Source: BOG-908 sp963848205 (GTDB taxonomy: Bacteria > Pseudomonadota > Alphaproteobacteria > Acetobacterales > Acetobacteraceae). Taken from it: a stretch of 64,000 nucleotides of DNA. The position numbers were made by a program, and so were the translations under genes. Of the stretch, positions 8,002-17,015 are shown piece by piece. Position 1 is the stretch's first letter, and every line of letters starts with the position of its first letter. Location: positions 124,001 to 188,000 of the forward strand of contig CAWKCV010000006.1 in NCBI GenBank assembly GCA_963848205.1. Direction: 5' to 3'. The notes under the pieces are model-generated. The model saw nothing but the letters and a program-made list of their open reading frames with translations. It searched no databases and had not been told where the DNA came from.

Positions 8002-8925
8002 TTGGCGATTTTCAAAGTGGCGGCGGTGCAGGCGGCGCCTGTCTGCTTCGATACGCCGCGCAGCATAGTATGTGTCGCGGACTGGACGGCACGCGCGGCA
8101 CACGCCGATGCACGCCTGGTGGTGTTTCCAGAGGCGTTCATCGGGGGCTATCCAAAGGGGCTGGATTTCGGCGCACGCGTGGGTAGCCGCACGCCGGCGG
8201 GTCGTGACTGGTTTGCGCGCTACCACGCGGGTGCGATCGAGGTGCCGGGGCCGGAAACCGAGGCCCTCGGCAACATCGCAGCCTCTGCCAATGTGCATCT
8301 CGTCATCGGCGTCATCGAACGCGACGGCGGCACGCTGTATTGCACGGTGTTGTTTTTCACGCCGGATGGCGCGCTGCTTGGGCGACACCGCAAGCTGATG
8401 CCGACGGCGTCAGAACGCCTGATCTGGGGGTTTGGCGACGGCTCCACATTGCCTGTGTTCGAAACCATGCTGGGCCGGCTTGGGGCAGTCATCTGCTGGG
8501 AGAACTACATGCCGGCACTGCGCATGGCGATGTATGCGCAGAATATCGGCCTGTATTGCGCGCCGACGGTGGACGATCGGGAAAGCTGGACACCCAGCAT
8601 GCGGCACATCGCGATGGAAGGCCGCTGCTTCGTCATCAGCGCCTCGCAGTTTGCCCGACGTAGCGATTACCCAGACGACTACCCGATCGACGGCAACCCA
8701 CCGCCGGATGGGGTGCTGATACGCGGCGGAAGTTGCATTGTGGGGCCGCTTGGCAACGTTCTGGCGGGGCCGCTGTTTGGCGAAGCGGGACTGCTGCTGG
8801 CGGACCTCGATACAGACGATATTGCGCGCGGGAAATACGATTTCGATGTGGTTGGGCATTATTCGCGGCCGGATGTGTTTCAGCTTTGCATCGATACAGG
8901 GAGGAAGGAAGCGGTTCTTTTTTGA
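8002..8925 (+). CDS. Nitrilase (nitrile aminohydrolase family)
   Basis: A 307-residue nitrilase with the triad Glu44 (VFPEAFIGGYPKG), Lys131 (HRKLMPTASERLIWG) and Cys165 (VICWENYMP). The CWEN motif and the long HRKLMPT segment mark branch 1 true nitrilases, which convert nitriles to the carboxylic acid and ammonia, as distinct from amidases of the same superfamily. The substrate, aliphatic or aromatic, is not evident. The start is TTG with a perfect Shine-Dalgarno. The final codons (reading AVLF then TGA) lie inside a palindromic repeat, so the natural C-terminus appears to have been replaced or trimmed by the element. Confidence 0.88.
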   Translation: MAIFKVAAVQAAPVCFDTPRSIVCVADWTARAAHADARLVVFPEAFIGGYPKGLDFGARVGSRTPAGRDWFARYHAGAIEVPGPETEALGNIAASANVHLVIGVIERDGGTLYCTVLFFTPDGALLGRHRKLMPTASERLIWGFGDGSTLPVFETMLGRLGAVICWENYMPALRMAMYAQNIGLYCAPTVDDRESWTPSMRHIAMEGRCFVISASQFARRSDYPDDYPIDGNPPPDGVLIRGGSCIVGPLGNVLAGPLFGEAGLLLADLDTDDIARGKYDFDVVGHYSRPDVFQLCIDTGRKEAVLF

Positions 8926-8952
8926 AAAAAGGAACCAAAGAACTTTTGCGAG
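8905..8952. repeat. Intergenic palindromic repeat, left arm only
   Basis: Arm with the hairpin GGTTCTTTTTTGAAAAAAGG. It contains the nitrilase stop codon (8923-8925) and ends exactly at the base before the stop of the convergent potassium-channel gene (8953). Confidence 0.75.
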
Positions 8953-9966
8953 TTAGGCGAAGTCGGTCAGCATTTCCTGGCGGCCGCCTCGCCCGACCAG
9001 GACGACGCCTTCGCCTTCGGCGATGATCGTGTCGGGGCGTGTCAGGGCGGAGCTGCCATCCTGACGCTCGATGCCGACGATGAAGAACACGTGCTTGCCG
9101 CGTTCTTCCGCCTGCGCGGTTGTCATTCCTGCGAAACCGCCAGGTTCGGCCACGACGACTTCACGATGCAGACCGATCGCGCGAAGATCGGTTTCCACGC
9201 GCCGCGGGTCCAGTCCTGCGGCATCCCGCCCGACGGGATACAGGATCATCTCGGCAATCCGCTCCGCGCCGATTTGGGCGGAGAGAACAACCTCGTTCGC
9301 ACCTGCATGGCGCAGCTTCATTTCCGTGCTGGGCGCCTCGCCGCGCGCGATGATCGTCAGCGCGCTATTCAAACTACGCGCGCTGAGCGTGATGAAGACG
9401 TTCGTCGCATCGTCCGGCAACACGGTCGCCAGCACCCGCGCACGCTCGATGCCGGCGCGCTGCAATGTAGTCTCGTCGGTCGCATCCGCCTGCATCGTCA
9501 GGTAACCCGCGTCGCGCGCCTGGCCGAAACGCAATTCGCTGCGCTCGATGACGAGAAAAGGCACGCGCCCGGCCGTGAGTTCGCGTGCCAGCATCTGGCC
9601 GGTACGACCGAACCCGCAAATGATCGCGTGGTTCTGCAGGCGGCCGATCTGATTGTCCATTTTGCGTAACCCCAATACCTGCCTGATCGATGAGGCGGTG
9701 ATCAATTGGACGAGCGCGCCGGTCACGAAGATCATGCCCGTGCAGCCGAGCACGATCAGCGCTATGGTGACCGCGCGAAGGCCAGGACTTGTGACCGGAT
9801 GGACCTCGCCGTAGCCCACGGTGAAGACCGTCATCACGACCATGTAGATAGCATCGCCGACCGGCCAGCCGAAATGGACGTAACCTGCGATAGCGCCGGC
9901 CGTAATTACCAGCACATAGGTGATGCCGGCGAGCAGGTTGCGGGCAGGGCTGTTCCAAAATCGCAT
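8953..9966 (-). CDS. Two-TM potassium channel with RCK (TrkA-N/TrkA-C) domains
   Basis: A 337-residue protein. Two transmembrane helices (about 11-30 and 64-88) flank a pore loop carrying the selectivity filter TVGYGE (49-54). Next comes an RCK N-domain with the Rossmann motif CGFGRTGQMLAREL (117-130), then a TrkA-C-like domain. This is the architecture of prokaryotic K+ channels such as MthK, gated by ligands or nucleotides bound to the RCK ring. It sits in the inner membrane. The gene is divergent from the nitroreductase, with 77 bp between the starts, and convergent with the nitrilase. The identification as a K+ channel is secure from the filter; the ligand is unknown. Confidence 0.9.
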   Translation of the reverse strand: MRFWNSPARNLLAGITYVLVITAGAIAGYVHFGWPVGDAIYMVVMTVFTVGYGEVHPVTSPGLRAVTIALIVLGCTGMIFVTGALVQLITASSIRQVLGLRKMDNQIGRLQNHAIICGFGRTGQMLARELTAGRVPFLVIERSELRFGQARDAGYLTMQADATDETTLQRAGIERARVLATVLPDDATNVFITLSARSLNSALTIIARGEAPSTEMKLRHAGANEVVLSAQIGAERIAEMILYPVGRDAAGLDPRRVETDLRAIGLHREVVVAEPGGFAGMTTAQAEERGKHVFFIVGIERQDGSSALTRPDTIIAEGEGVVLVGRGGRQEMLTDFA

Positions 9967-10043
9967 GGTTGAGCAGAGAGTATTGCGTATGCCGCAACGA
10001 ACGCCAGGGTAAATGGCGGCATGTCACGAGGATCGACGAGTTT

Positions 10044-10718
10044 ATGGCCGAACACGCTTGCGTTCCACTGGTGGATTTTGTCGAATACCAACCGCACGAG
10101 ATGCTGGCGCGGGCGGAGACGTATCTTGCCGACATGAAGCGGCGGCACACCGTGCGTGACTTCTCGGATCGGCCTGTTGCCCGCGAGATCATCGAGACTT
10201 CCATCCGGGCCGCTGGATTGGCGCCGAGCGGGGCCAATCACCAGCCCTGGTTTTTTGCGGTCATCACCGATGCGGAGATGAAGCGGCAAGTGCGCGCCGC
10301 TGCCGAAGCGGAGGAGCGCGCCTTCTACGCCGGGCGCGCCGGCGAGGAGTGGCTGGAAGCCTTGGCACCGCTCGGCACCGACTCCGACAAGCCTTTCCTC
10401 GAGATCGCACCTTTCCTGATCGCGATCTTCGCCCAGCGCCGCGGCGGCCCGCATCCAGACGACGATCGGAAAAACTACTACGTATCGGAGTCGGTCGGCA
10501 TCGCGACGGGGTTTCTCATCACCGCCCTGCATCAGGCGGGGCTGGCCACGCTGACGCATACGCCGAACCCGATGGATTTCCTGCGCACGCTGTGCCGGCG
10601 GCCAGCGAACGAAAAGCCGTATATCCTGCTGGTCGTGGGCTATCCCGCTGACGACGCGACAGTGCCGGTGCATGCCTCGTTGAAGAAGAATTTCGTTGCC
10701 ATTTGTGAGTTTGTTTGA
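10044..10718 (+). CDS. Nitroreductase-family flavoprotein
   Basis: A 224-residue FMN-dependent nitroreductase-fold protein. The RRHTVRDFSDRPV segment contributes phosphate-binding arginines and LAPSGANHQPW is the characteristic FMN/active-site motif; GFLITALHQAGLATLTHTP follows near the C-terminus. The sequence resembles the branch that includes iodotyrosine deiodinase-like proteins more than the NfsA/NfsB enzymes. Physiological substrates of this family are often unknown. ATG 10044 is the first start compatible with the conserved region; GAGGA at 10028-10032 lies slightly far upstream. The gene is divergent from the potassium channel. Confidence 0.82.
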   Translation: MAEHACVPLVDFVEYQPHEMLARAETYLADMKRRHTVRDFSDRPVAREIIETSIRAAGLAPSGANHQPWFFAVITDAEMKRQVRAAAEAEERAFYAGRAGEEWLEALAPLGTDSDKPFLEIAPFLIAIFAQRRGGPHPDDDRKNYYVSESVGIATGFLITALHQAGLATLTHTPNPMDFLRTLCRRPANEKPYILLVVGYPADDATVPVHASLKKNFVAICEFV

Positions 10719-10832
10719 AGCCTCCTTTGAAAGAAGAACAAAAACTTTTGCTGCACTGTCGCGGACTCCTGGACCAGCGTATGCCAAACTGACAAAAGTT
10801 TTTTGGTCCTTTCTTTCAAAGAAGGACTGCTT
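10717..10832. repeat. Intergenic palindromic repeat, both arms
   Basis: The left arm (10717-10752) is shortened; the right arm (10791-10832) has the hairpin TCCTTTCTTTCAAAGAAGGA. The core ACTGTCGCGG is at 10755-10764. It fills the whole gap between the convergent nitroreductase and dipeptidyl peptidase genes, 3 bases from the latter's stop. Confidence 0.85.
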
Positions 10833-10835
10833 GCC

Positions 10836-13019
10836 TTACTTCAAATGATCCTCAAAAAACCCCGCCCGCGCATCATCCACACTCGCCCTCAGCACCGGAT
10901 CGGGCAACTGATGCGTCCCCGGCAGCAACAACAGATCATACCGCCTGCCAGCCCCAATCAATGCCTGCGTCAGCTTCACCGTATTCTGGAAGTACACGTT
11001 GTCATCCGTGAGCCCGTGCATCAGCAAAAGCGGACGCGTGAGGTCCTTCGCGTACGTCAAAACATTGGTCTTGCTGTAGGCGTCGGGACTGGTTTGCGGC
11101 GTGCCGAGATAGCGTTCGGTATAAGCCGTGTCATAATCGGCAAAGTCCACGACAGGCGCGCCGGCGACACCGGCCTTGAAGATATCCGGCCTTCGTATGG
11201 TAGCCATTGCGGTGAAGTAGCCGCCGAACGACCAGCCGGTTATCCCGACATGTGACATGTCCATTTCCGGCACCTGCTTGGCGAGGGCCTGCAAACCGTC
11301 GATCTGGTCCTGGAGCGGGATGTCGATGAAGTCGAATTTGGTGGCGCGCTCCCATTGCCTGTCACGTCCTGGCGTGCCGCGCCCGTCGATATCGACGACG
11401 ATGAACCCCTGATCGGCGAGGCATTGGTTTTCGAAATATTCGCGCGGCGCGCGCAGCACCGTTTTCACCGTCGGGCCGCCATACACCCACAAAATAACCG
11501 GGAAATGCTGGCCCGGTTTCGCATTGCGCGGCCGCACGACCGCGGAATCCAAATGCAAGGCGCCGACTTCGCGATATTCGACGCTGGGAATGCCGGGCGG
11601 CTTTTCAGCAACGCTCGGCAACGTGGCGAGCACCCGGCCGCTGCTGTCCAGAATATTCGTTTCGGATACGCCATTCGCATTGTCCACGCGATCCAGCCCG
11701 ATCATGTGCTGACGATCGTTGAAGGTTGCGTCATGCACGCCGGTGGACGCAGCCCATTGCGTGGGTGCGGCCGACCCGGTCAGCGATGTACGGTAGAGCG
11801 CGCTGCCGAGCCGGTCCGGATCGGCGGTGAAGGTGACGATACCTGTGGCAGAGTCGACATCGTTCAAGGCAACGTAGGGAAGATCGCGTGGCGTGACGTC
11901 GTGATCCAGAGTGCCGTCGGCATGATGCAGCTCGAGCTGCCAATGCCCCGCGCGCTCCGCGGCCCACAGGAATCCGGAGCCATCCTCCAGCCAGTAAGGC
12001 AGCTCCTTGCCACCTTTTATACCGATGCCGTGTGCAGCTTCGAGATTGAGCCAGGCTGGATCGGTATCCTGCAGCAGGCGCGTCGTGTGGCCGGTGGCAG
12101 GATCAACGGCGAGAACAAGCTCGGAGGTTTGGGCACGTGTGAGCACAACGAGGCAAAGCTTGCCGCCTTTCTGCCAGATCACGCGCGCGACATAGGGATA
12201 GTTCGCACTGTCCCAGTCGATCCACACCGTCGGGCCGCCATCGGCCGACACGATGCCGAAACGCGTGACGGCGTTGGCGGTGCCGGCGCGCGGATAGCGG
12301 AACTCCACTGGTTGCACCGAGGGGTGTTCTGGATCGGCGATGAAGTGCTTCTCCACACCGCTGCTGTCTGCCTGTTCATAAACAAGGCGTCGGCTGTCCG
12401 GCGACCACCACACGCCGTCCGCGCGTTCGAGCTCCTCGGCCGCCGCGAAGTCGGGCAATCCGTGGGTGACGACGTCCGTGCCGCCCTGCGTCAGCGCACG
12501 ATCCGTGCCGGTCGCCAGATCGACGACGTGCACATCGTTGTCGCGCGCGCCGGCGACAGCGCGGCCATCGGGCGAGAGATGCGGGGCTATCCAACCTGTG
12601 CCCGGCACCGGCGTAACCTTGCCGTCGGGCAACGTGATGATGGAAAGCGCGCCGGCCTGGGAGACGAGCACGCGCGTGCCATCCTCACTCGGTGCGAAAT
12701 CGGTGATGCCGGTCAGCGTCATGCGCGTGCGCTCGCGTAATGCTTTCTCTTCCACGCTCAGATGTTCCGGGCCGGCTTCCGGTTGGGCCAGCGCATGCTC
12801 CGTGTGGCTGGCGAGGTCGAACGAATAAAGGCCAAGCTTGGTGTCGCGCGGTCCGCTGCGCAGGAACAGCACGCTCTTGCCATCCGGCATCGGCATCGCA
12901 CGCTGCGGCTGGCCAAGGGTGAAGTTGCGTGTGGCGGCCAGCAGGTGGGAGCAGGTTTCGGCTTGGGCCGGCAAAATGGGCAGGAGCAAAAGGGGGAGGC
13001 AAAGGGTCAGGCGTGGCAT
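10836..13019 (-). CDS. Secreted dipeptidyl peptidase IV family serine peptidase (S9B)
   Basis: A 727-residue protein beginning with a clear signal peptide (MPRLTLCLPLLLLPILPAQA). The beta-propeller half contains the paired-glutamate motif EELERADGVWWSPD that binds the substrate N-terminus in DPP IV. The C-terminal hydrolase domain has Ser597 in GWSFGGY, Asp672 in HGLTDDNVYF and His703 in PGTHQLPDP. The family removes X-Pro or X-Ala dipeptides from peptide N-termini in the periplasm. The length is typical. The gene stands alone on the minus strand between two palindromic repeats, so it is probably a single-gene transcript. Confidence 0.92.
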   Translation of the reverse strand: MPRLTLCLPLLLLPILPAQAETCSHLLAATRNFTLGQPQRAMPMPDGKSVLFLRSGPRDTKLGLYSFDLASHTEHALAQPEAGPEHLSVEEKALRERTRMTLTGITDFAPSEDGTRVLVSQAGALSIITLPDGKVTPVPGTGWIAPHLSPDGRAVAGARDNDVHVVDLATGTDRALTQGGTDVVTHGLPDFAAAEELERADGVWWSPDSRRLVYEQADSSGVEKHFIADPEHPSVQPVEFRYPRAGTANAVTRFGIVSADGGPTVWIDWDSANYPYVARVIWQKGGKLCLVVLTRAQTSELVLAVDPATGHTTRLLQDTDPAWLNLEAAHGIGIKGGKELPYWLEDGSGFLWAAERAGHWQLELHHADGTLDHDVTPRDLPYVALNDVDSATGIVTFTADPDRLGSALYRTSLTGSAAPTQWAASTGVHDATFNDRQHMIGLDRVDNANGVSETNILDSSGRVLATLPSVAEKPPGIPSVEYREVGALHLDSAVVRPRNAKPGQHFPVILWVYGGPTVKTVLRAPREYFENQCLADQGFIVVDIDGRGTPGRDRQWERATKFDFIDIPLQDQIDGLQALAKQVPEMDMSHVGITGWSFGGYFTAMATIRRPDIFKAGVAGAPVVDFADYDTAYTERYLGTPQTSPDAYSKTNVLTYAKDLTRPLLLMHGLTDDNVYFQNTVKLTQALIGAGRRYDLLLLPGTHQLPDPVLRASVDDARAGFFEDHLK

Positions 13020-13043
13020 TGCGGCTCCACGGTTGGGAGCGGG

Positions 13044-13107
13044 TAGAAAGGCCTTCTTTTTTGAAAAAAAGAAGCAAAAAACGTTTGCGAGGCTGTCGCG
13101 TGCTCGG
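13044..13107. repeat. Intergenic palindromic repeat, left arm plus core
   Basis: Arm 13044-13091 with the consensus hairpin CTTCTTTTTTGAAAAAAAG and the core GGCTGTCGCG at 13091-13100. The second arm is missing. It lies between the DUF5872 gene and the peptidase gene, both on the minus strand. Confidence 0.8.
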
Positions 13108-13111
13108 ACAA

Positions 13112-13621
13112 TCAGGGGCGGAGGGACTTTAGCAGGTCGGCTTTGCGCATGGTTGCGCGGCCTTGGATGTGCTTTGCAGCGGCGCGCTTGCGTAGTTCCG
13201 CAACGGTCAATCCTTCCAGGCCGCCCGTGTCGCGATCGGCGGCCGTCTTGCGCGCGATCTTGGCTGGCTGGGCGGAATGCTGCTTGCCGGCGCGCGTGTC
13301 CCGGCGCTTTTTTTCCGTCGTCTCCGCATATTCCGCATCCGTCAGATGGGCGCGCGCGGCCTCGGGCAGATAGCGCTCGCCGGTCTTGGCCGACGCCTCA
13401 CCGGATTTTGTGCCCCAGTGCTCCTCGGTCCATTGGTGCAGATGGTTGTCCTCGGTCTTTCCGCCGACATAGCCACCGCCCGCTGCCTTGTAGTCGTGCA
13501 CCGCAAGCTGCGCCTTGCGGGCGGACCATTGGCCGGCTTTGCCGCCCTTCTCGCCCTCGGTCACCTCCTGCTTGACCTTCTCCCACAATTCCGGATCAGT
13601 CTTCTTTGCCGTCGCCGACAT
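13112..13621 (-). CDS. DUF5872-type protein with C-terminal Rho-N-like domain
   Basis: A 169-residue, charged, soluble protein. The first 100 residues (QWSARKAQLAVHDYK, QWTEEHWGTKSGE, RYLPEAARAHLTDAEY) match the DUF5872 family. After a basic linker with several Lys/Arg pairs, the last 35 residues (LTVAELRKRAAAKHIQG ... KADLLKSL) form a Rho-N/SAP-like helical module usually involved in nucleic-acid binding. A role in nucleic-acid binding or stress protection is inferred from that module and the basic linker. Function is otherwise unknown. Confidence 0.7.
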   Translation of the reverse strand: MSATAKKTDPELWEKVKQEVTEGEKGGKAGQWSARKAQLAVHDYKAAGGGYVGGKTEDNHLHQWTEEHWGTKSGEASAKTGERYLPEAARAHLTDAEYAETTEKKRRDTRAGKQHSAQPAKIARKTAADRDTGGLEGLTVAELRKRAAAKHIQGRATMRKADLLKSLRP

Positions 13622-13687
13622 GATCTGCCTCGTTGCTGGTTCGATGCGGGCTGCAACACGTGACCTGGCGAAATCGTTCCCCGGGGA

Positions 13688-15181
13688 TCAGCCGTGGCCG
13701 AGTTCAATGAGCGTTCCGCCATGCTGGTCGGTGGCGAACATGAATTCGGTCGAGTGATACGTGCCGACGAGCGCCAGGCTGGCTGTCTGGCTACCATCGG
13801 TAAGGGTGAGCGTGCCGGCGGCAAAATTGTCCGTGATGTTCGAGCCGAACGCGAAGCCGCGCAGGTCGATCGCGTCGTGACCGGCAAAGCCCGCGATCAT
13901 GTTGGTGAAGGCCACGCCGTGGTCGAGCTGCAACACCGGATGGTCCGTCGCGCCGCCAGTAAAGGTAAGCGTGCCGGCGCCGGCGGCACCGGTGGCAGCA
14001 ATTTCCAGCGTGGCATTGAACAGCGAGGTCGCGTGATAGGAGTTGGCGCCGTTTGCCAGCACGATGTGGCCGGTCCCGGCACTGAGGATGGCATCGTTCT
14101 GGCCGCTGATCACGCCGGTGAAGGCTAGCGTGGCATGGCCGAGGGCGGAAACACTGGTGGTGTGGTCGTACTGCCCCTGCGCGCCGTCGTTGGAGGCGAG
14201 ATAGACCGCATTCGAAAGGGTAACGACGCTGGCGGCCGTGCCCGATGACAGTGCTTCGATACGGCCGACCTGGGAGACGATGGTGCCGGCGAGGCTGGCC
14301 GACGCATCCAGCGCCAGAGTGCCGTAGTTCAGATCGAGCCCGAACGTGCCGGCGCTGACCGAGCCGCCATGGGTGATCGTCAACGCGGAGCCGACGGGCA
14401 GCACATTGACGTCGCCGATAACGACGGCGTTGACCGCCGTAAGCACGGAATGCGTGCCGCTGACGGTGATCATCCCGTCACCGCCACGCCCGGCATAGAC
14501 GACGCCGACATGCGCTGCACCCCCATTGCCGACTTGCAGAATCCCATTGTCGCCGTTGCCGAGATATAGAATGCCGATTGTCAGGCTGCTGCCAGCGCCC
14601 GTCACGCTAACGGTGCCGTTCGTCTGGTTACCGCCGACGGTGATCGAGCTGTAGAATGTGCCGAGGGTCGAAGGTCCGGCATCGAGCGTGGCGCCGGCCT
14701 GCAACGCGAGCAGACTGTCGTTCACGTCGATCGTCTGGATGTTGGAAATGCCGACATGGGCAGCGTGCCCGCGAGCGAAGAGCGTGCTTTGCGAGAGTTG
14801 CACCAGCGAGGCATCCAGTGTGCCGAACACGTCCAGCGTGCCGGATGCGGTGCCGCCGAGCGTGAGGGCATTCGGCGATACGAGCGTGGCACCGCGGGCG
14901 ATGGTGACGGCGCCGCCGCTGTCGATTGTCAGATCATTGGCATACCCCGAGTTGGGCTGCGGTGCGGCAAGTGTGAGCGTGCCGTAGCTGAAAGTCAGGT
15001 TGTCGCCAGTCACGTGCGTGGCGCCGGCCTGCGCGCTGGCCGTGCCGGCAAGCGATATCGCCCAGGTGCCCCCATCGCTGAACAAAGCGCCGCGCCCGGC
15101 TACCGGCACGCCCCCGATCCAATTCGCCGCGTCGAACCACGAGCTCGTATGCCCCCGCCCGACCCAACCCGAGTTTTTCAT
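13688..15181 (-). CDS. Beta-helical, repeat-rich extracellular protein (adhesin-like passenger)
   Basis: A 497-residue protein rich in Gly, Ala, Thr, Ser and Val and almost free of Lys and Cys, made of imperfect strands (ITVGGNQTNGTVSVTGAGSS, ILYLGNGDNGILQVGNGG, YAGRGGDGMITVSGTHS) typical of right-handed beta-helices in autotransporter passengers. There is no Sec signal peptide and no C-terminal beta-barrel. The C-terminus (ATDQHGGTLIEL) resembles tails of type I-secreted proteins. The N-terminal GWVGRGHTSSWFDAANW block recurs in large surface proteins of the same style. Surface or extracellular location by type I export is inferred. No transporter genes are adjacent. Confidence 0.6.
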   Translation of the reverse strand: MKNSGWVGRGHTSSWFDAANWIGGVPVAGRGALFSDGGTWAISLAGTASAQAGATHVTGDNLTFSYGTLTLAAPQPNSGYANDLTIDSGGAVTIARGATLVSPNALTLGGTASGTLDVFGTLDASLVQLSQSTLFARGHAAHVGISNIQTIDVNDSLLALQAGATLDAGPSTLGTFYSSITVGGNQTNGTVSVTGAGSSLTIGILYLGNGDNGILQVGNGGAAHVGVVYAGRGGDGMITVSGTHSVLTAVNAVVIGDVNVLPVGSALTITHGGSVSAGTFGLDLNYGTLALDASASLAGTIVSQVGRIEALSSGTAASVVTLSNAVYLASNDGAQGQYDHTTSVSALGHATLAFTGVISGQNDAILSAGTGHIVLANGANSYHATSLFNATLEIAATGAAGAGTLTFTGGATDHPVLQLDHGVAFTNMIAGFAGHDAIDLRGFAFGSNITDNFAAGTLTLTDGSQTASLALVGTYHSTEFMFATDQHGGTLIELGHG

Positions 15182-15197
15182 GAGTACCGTCCCTAAA

Positions 15198-15245
15198 TAG
15201 CAAAAGTCTTTTGGTCCTGTTTTTCAGAAAAGGACTGCTTCCTCA
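15198..15245. repeat. Intergenic palindromic repeat, right arm only
   Basis: AGCAAAAGTCTTTTGGTCC followed by a TTTTTCAGAAAA hairpin. It overlaps the stop codon of the minus-strand aspartyl protease (15243-15245) and lies just upstream of the beta-helical gene's start. Confidence 0.75.
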
Positions 15246-16142
15246 CTTCGGCACAAACGAAGCCTCATGCCGCAAAAAATCCACCGAAACGCTTCTGAAC
15301 AGCCGCAGCACATCCATCCCCAGCAACATCGCCGGCCGGTTTTCCAGCCCGAACTGCCGGAACGTGTCGAGCTCCGCGTAAGCGATCGGGATATGCTGCA
15401 GCGACAGCCCGCCGAGCCTGATCTCATCAATGCGATTGAGGTCGGCCTGGATTGTGCGGCCTGTCACGCTGATCACCTCGTCGCGTGGCGCGCGTGCCGA
15501 CGCGATACCGCTCAGCATGTTGCGCAAAGCGGGGTTGCCGAGGCTGTTCTGTGCGCCGGTGTCGAGGATGACGTAGATACGCGCGCCGTCTGCCATCGCA
15601 TCGACCAGCACGAGTTGGCCGAAGCGGCGCCGGCCATAGACGATGATGGCGTTGGCCGGGATGTAGTCGCCTTCCACGCGGGATGGGCGGGCGGAGAAGG
15701 TGTTGGTCTGGAAGTTGAGCACCACGCGCAGGTCGCGCAGGCTGTCGATGCCGAGCATGCCGGCTGCCCCCAGATTGGCGCGTTCGAGCACGGCGGCCTG
15801 GATGTCGCTTGCCTGGCGCGGGCCGAAATCCAGCGTGTCGAGATGCACTGTCTGCACTTGGGCCGTGCCGGCGGTGTCGTGCAGTTGCACCGGCGGGCCG
15901 GCTGGCAAATTGAGGGTCCGCGCCAGGTCGCGCGAGATCACGGTGCGGTCGGCCCCGGTGTCGATGACGAAGGCGAATGGTCCCTGGCCGTTGATGGTGA
16001 CCGGGATGGTCATGCGCGTCGCATCGTCCAGCGACGTATGAATGGAGGCAGGTGCCGGCAGCGGCACCTGTGCGGCGTGTGCGGTCCATGATGCGCATAC
16101 CAGCAGGGCGGCTTGGCATAGCAGATGTCGGACGCGGTTCAT
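15243..16142 (-). CDS. Exported aspartyl protease with two retropepsin-like domains
   Basis: A 299-residue protein with a signal peptide (start MNRVRHLLCQAALLVC, ending near AHAAQ). It has two clan AA domains in one chain, each with a catalytic DTGA: FVIDTGADRTVI in the first half and VILDTGAQNSLG in the second. Each is followed by the hydrophobic-hydrophobic-Gly element, MLGIDSLRD in the first and LLGMDVLR in the second. Retropepsins normally dimerise; here the duplication could form the active site within one molecule, as in pepsin. It is probably periplasmic. ATG 16142 is preferred over an upstream ATG at 16169 because it gives a normal signal peptide. The gene follows murI by 36 bases on the same strand. 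Its stop codon is embedded in a palindromic repeat. Confidence 0.75.
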   Translation of the reverse strand: MNRVRHLLCQAALLVCASWTAHAAQVPLPAPASIHTSLDDATRMTIPVTINGQGPFAFVIDTGADRTVISRDLARTLNLPAGPPVQLHDTAGTAQVQTVHLDTLDFGPRQASDIQAAVLERANLGAAGMLGIDSLRDLRVVLNFQTNTFSARPSRVEGDYIPANAIIVYGRRRFGQLVLVDAMADGARIYVILDTGAQNSLGNPALRNMLSGIASARAPRDEVISVTGRTIQADLNRIDEIRLGGLSLQHIPIAYAELDTFRQFGLENRPAMLLGMDVLRLFRSVSVDFLRHEASFVPK

Positions 16143-16178
16143 GGACGGCGCACCTCCCGGCTCCAGCATGCACCCGTC

Positions 16179-17015
16179 TCAGGCGGCGGCGCCAGAAGTT
16201 TTGCATGCGTAATCAGCAAGCCCGTCGACCGGCAGAAAAGCGTGGCGCATGAAGCCCGCTCGCCGCCAGCCATGGCCGGGATCGAGCGCGTGGCGACCTG
16301 TGGTGAGCAACAGGCCGTCCGCCGAGTCTGGCCGGATCGTTGCGGGCAATGTTTCGGCTACTCGCGCGGCCTGGCGCGCCACCGGCAACGCGGGATCGTG
16401 CCAGCTCACGTGGTCGGGAAAACAGGCGCGCAGTTCCGGCAGAAGCAGCCCGTAATGCGTGCATCCCAGGGCGATAGCGTCGATGTCGGCACTGCCGGGC
16501 TGGGCCAGCAGGCCGGCGATCTCCTGGCGCACGGACGAGGGGGGCACATCTTCGCCGGCGAAACATCGTTCGGCAAACTGTGCCAGGCCAGGTGCCCCAT
16601 GGATGAGCACACGGCAGTCGGCGGCGTGTGCGGCGACGAGCGCGCGGAGATAGGCGCCACGCGCGGTTGCGGGAGTGGCCAGCACGCCGATCGTCCGGGT
16701 GGCGCTTGCGGAAGCAGCCGATTTGACCGGCGGCACGCAGCCGATGAACGGCAGGTCGTACCTGGCGCGCAGCGTGTAGAGTGCGGTGATGCTGGCCGTG
16801 TTGCAGGCGACCACCACCATCTGCGGCCGGCACGCCTCGATGCCGGCGCCGATCACGCCGGGAATGCGCATGTTGAGGTCCGCCTCCTCCCGATCGCCAT
16901 AGGGAAAGCCGGCATCGTCCATCAGATAGGTGAGTGCCGCGCCCGGCATCGTCTCGCGCAGGCAAGTCGCCACGCTGACGCCGCCAATGCCGGAATCGAA
17001 GACCAGGACATGCAT
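16179..17015 (-). CDS. murI: Glutamate racemase
   Basis: A 278-residue Asp/Glu racemase: N-terminal VFDSGIGG with Asp7, and the two catalytic cysteines Cys71 in VVACNTAS and Cys185 in LGCTHYGLLLP. It interconverts L- and D-glutamate to supply D-Glu for peptidoglycan in the cytoplasm. The frame is open far upstream, but homology begins at ATG 17015. The last 40 residues are less typical of the family. The gene is divergent from a carboxylesterase gene (154 bp between the start codons) and probably co-transcribed with the downstream aspartyl protease. Confidence 0.92.
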   Translation of the reverse strand: MHVLVFDSGIGGVSVATCLRETMPGAALTYLMDDAGFPYGDREEADLNMRIPGVIGAGIEACRPQMVVVACNTASITALYTLRARYDLPFIGCVPPVKSAASASATRTIGVLATPATARGAYLRALVAAHAADCRVLIHGAPGLAQFAERCFAGEDVPPSSVRQEIAGLLAQPGSADIDAIALGCTHYGLLLPELRACFPDHVSWHDPALPVARQAARVAETLPATIRPDSADGLLLTTGRHALDPGHGWRRAGFMRHAFLPVDGLADYACKTSGAAA

